Shown: piece by piece, positions 30,881 to 32,062 of the stretch
How the letters are laid out: each line of letters opens with the position of its first letter
Numbering within the stretch: the stretch's first letter is position 1
Source: Pseudomonadota bacterium
GTDB lineage: Bacteria > Pseudomonadota > Gammaproteobacteria > Burkholderiales > Burkholderiaceae_E
Direction: 5' to 3'
NCBI GenBank assembly: GCA_029779755.1
Contig: JAKOZZ010000189.1
Coordinates: forward strand, 1 to 32,062
Length of the DNA: 32,062 bases
Made by a program: the position numbers and the translations under genes
Notes under the pieces: generated by a model
Databases searched by the model: none
Seen by the model: only the letters and a program-made list of their open reading frames with translations
Told to the model about the DNA's origin: nothing

Positions 30881-32061
30881 GATGGGGCTCCGGGGGGATG
30901 TGCGTCGGCGCGTCCCGCGTGGTCGGGGGTGGGGGCCAGCAGGACGAGGACGCCGGCGGCGAGCTTGAAGGCGCTGGGCAGCGCCGCGTACACGAGGCTG
31001 AGCGCCAGGGTGCTTTCGGCGGCATGCTGCGCGCCGACGCCCTGTGCGGGTCCGCCGAACCACGCCACCAGCGGCAGGGCGGTGCCGGCCGCGATCGCGA
31101 GGTTGGCTTTCGTCGCCAGGCTCCACACGCCGAAGTACGCGCCCTCGCGGCGGCCGGCGTGGCCGGCGTCGTTGATGATCGCCGCCAGCCACGCCGACGG
31201 CACCGCCAGATCGCTGCCCAGCGCAAGACCGGTGAGCACGCAGACGGCCAGAAACGGCGCCCAGTCGCCGCGCCCCAGGCCCAGTGTCCAGACGAAGGCG
31301 AGCACGGCGAAGGTCATGCCCAGCAGCCAGGCGTGACGGAACCCGTACGCGCGCGTGGCCCGCACCCACAGCGGCATGCCGAGCGCGCCCGACAGAAAGT
31401 AGGCGATCAGGAAGACCGCGCCCATGCGCTCGCTCGCGCCCAGCACGTCGCGCACGTACAGCAGCACGAGCGTGGCCGGGATCGCCGTGGCGATGCCGTT
31501 GAGCACAAATGCGGCCAGCAGCCAGCGGAACGCGCGATTGCCGAAGATCTCGCGCCAGGCCGTCCAGCCGCCGCCGGATCTGCCGGACACTGCGGCCGGG
31601 TCGCCGGGGCGGAGAACCTGCGTGTCCGTACCGCCACTGCCGCCCCCCGACGTGCGCGCGACACCGGCGCCCGCGAACGGCGAGGGCGCCCCCTGCAGCA
31701 CGATCGTCGCCAGCCCGGCGAGGGCGACGAAGCAGACCGACAGCGCGCCCGTGCTGCCAGTCGCCAGCAGTCCGGCGGCCGTGACCACGCCGACCAGGCC
31801 GAACGCTTCACGCACCGACGTCACCCGTGTGCGCTCGGAGGCGGTGGTCCCGAGGGTCGACCCCCACGCCTGGTGCGCGATCGACACGCACGAATACGCG
31901 AGATACGTGACCAGCGACGTCAGGGCCAGCCATGCGGGCAACGCCGCCGGCCCGCCGATCGGGTGCAGCATCGCGGTGAAGCCGAGGGCGAGCGGCGCCA
32001 GCCCGAGCAGGATCCAGCGTCGCAGGCTGGCGCGCGACCCGCTGCGGTCGATCGCCACGCC
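30877..32061 (-). CDS. MFS transporter, GPH (melibiose carrier)-like, N-terminus missing at window edge
   Basis: At least 395 residues of a major-facilitator permease with about ten membrane helices. The first visible residues, GVAIDRSGSRASLRRWIL, correspond to the DPxxGxxxDRxxxRxGRRRP loop between helices 2 and 3, so about 60-80 N-terminal residues lie beyond the right edge and the track's GTG start is not real. The cytoplasmic loop after helix 6 is Gly/Ser-rich. GPH-type members carry sugars or other solutes with cations; substrate unknown. It is the first gene seen of the MFS-DUF3833-SDR-NTF2 run. Confidence 0.88.
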   Translation of the reverse strand, partial: GVAIDRSGSRASLRRWILLGLAPLALGFTAMLHPIGGPAALPAWLALTSLVTYLAYSCVSIAHQAWGSTLGTTASERTRVTSVREAFGLVGVVTAAGLLATGSTGALSVCFVALAGLATIVLQGAPSPFAGAGVARTSGGGSGGTDTQVLRPGDPAAVSGRSGGGWTAWREIFGNRAFRWLLAAFVLNGIATAIPATLVLLYVRDVLGASERMGAVFLIAYFLSGALGMPLWVRATRAYGFRHAWLLGMTFAVLAFVWTLGLGRGDWAPFLAVCVLTGLALGSDLAVPSAWLAAIINDAGHAGRREGAYFGVWSLATKANLAIAAGTALPLVAWFGGPAQGVGAQHAAESTLALSLVYAALPSAFKLAAGVLVLLAPTPDHAGRADAHPPGAPS

Positions 32062-32062
32062 G

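Noticed and set aside
29523-31226. Long version of the SDR ORF (567 residues)
   Set aside because: The upstream part lies antisense-free but out of frame within DUF3833 and MFS genes; ATG 30341 fits the SDR family.
1-32062. tRNA, rRNA, riboswitch, attachment site, insertion sequence or prophage gene
   Set aside because: I looked through the gaps and found no cloverleaf, aptamer-like, transposase, integrase or long inverted-repeat signal.

Overview
The window is a very GC-rich stretch of bacterial chromosome, most likely from a betaproteobacterium of the Burkholderiales. The evidence is a Bug/TctC-type solute-binding protein, the gene order dacC-dat-ybeD-lipB-lipA, and birA next to a SPOR-like gene and a stand-alone heptose-phosphate adenylyltransferase. 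I support 37 protein genes, two of them cut by the window ends. I saw no rRNA, tRNA, CRISPR array, insertion sequence or prophage gene. No gene-free stretch exceeds 300 bases; the longest gaps (about 160-220 bases) hold promoter candidates, hairpins or short tandem repeats.

Region 1 (1-8355) is acyl-CoA metabolism. It holds the end of an acyl-CoA dehydrogenase, an AUH-like enoyl-CoA hydratase, an alpha-methylacyl-CoA racemase, an acyl-CoA ligase and a nitronate monooxygenase-like flavoprotein on the plus strand. A cysteine-free AhpD-fold protein, a Bug binding protein, a DUF1232 membrane protein and a nitroreductase lie on the minus strand. Together these look like activation, epimerisation and beta-oxidation of a (methyl-branched) carboxylic acid.

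Region 2 (8425-14474) is an accessory locus for glycan or small-molecule modification. It holds a GT2 glycosyltransferase, a divergent DUF707-like protein with a Met/Ala/Pro repeat tail, two class I methyltransferases, and an 806-residue fusion of a GT29/sialyltransferase-like domain, a methyltransferase, a second degenerate methyltransferase-like domain and a TPR-like domain. The fusion gene has a candidate FliA (sigma-28)-type promoter. Its -35 decamer recurs upstream of the DUF707-like gene. The three-gene minus-strand block lies between hexanucleotide tandem-repeat tracts. This is the least ordinary part of the window.

Region 3 (14631-21074) is a minus-strand run: dacC, D-amino-acid aminotransferase, ybeD, lipB, lipA, GST, LLM flavin oxidoreductase, S4 RNA-binding protein. 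It combines peptidoglycan trimming and lipoate synthesis with three less-connected genes, and several genes overlap by ATGA.

Region 4 (21203-25884) holds two overlapping paralogous unknown genes, then an ATGA-linked VanZ-ferredoxin-hydrolase series. Divergent from these is birA plus a SPOR-like gene, with no coaX between them.

Region 5 (25925-32062) is all minus strand. It holds a heptose adenylyltransferase, an ECF sigma factor with a membrane anti-sigma factor, a diiron ferritin-like protein, and the start of an NTF2-SDR-DUF3833-MFS cluster. That last gene set resembles loci elsewhere linked to photo-oxidative stress and modified fatty acids; the rest of such a cluster would lie beyond the right edge.
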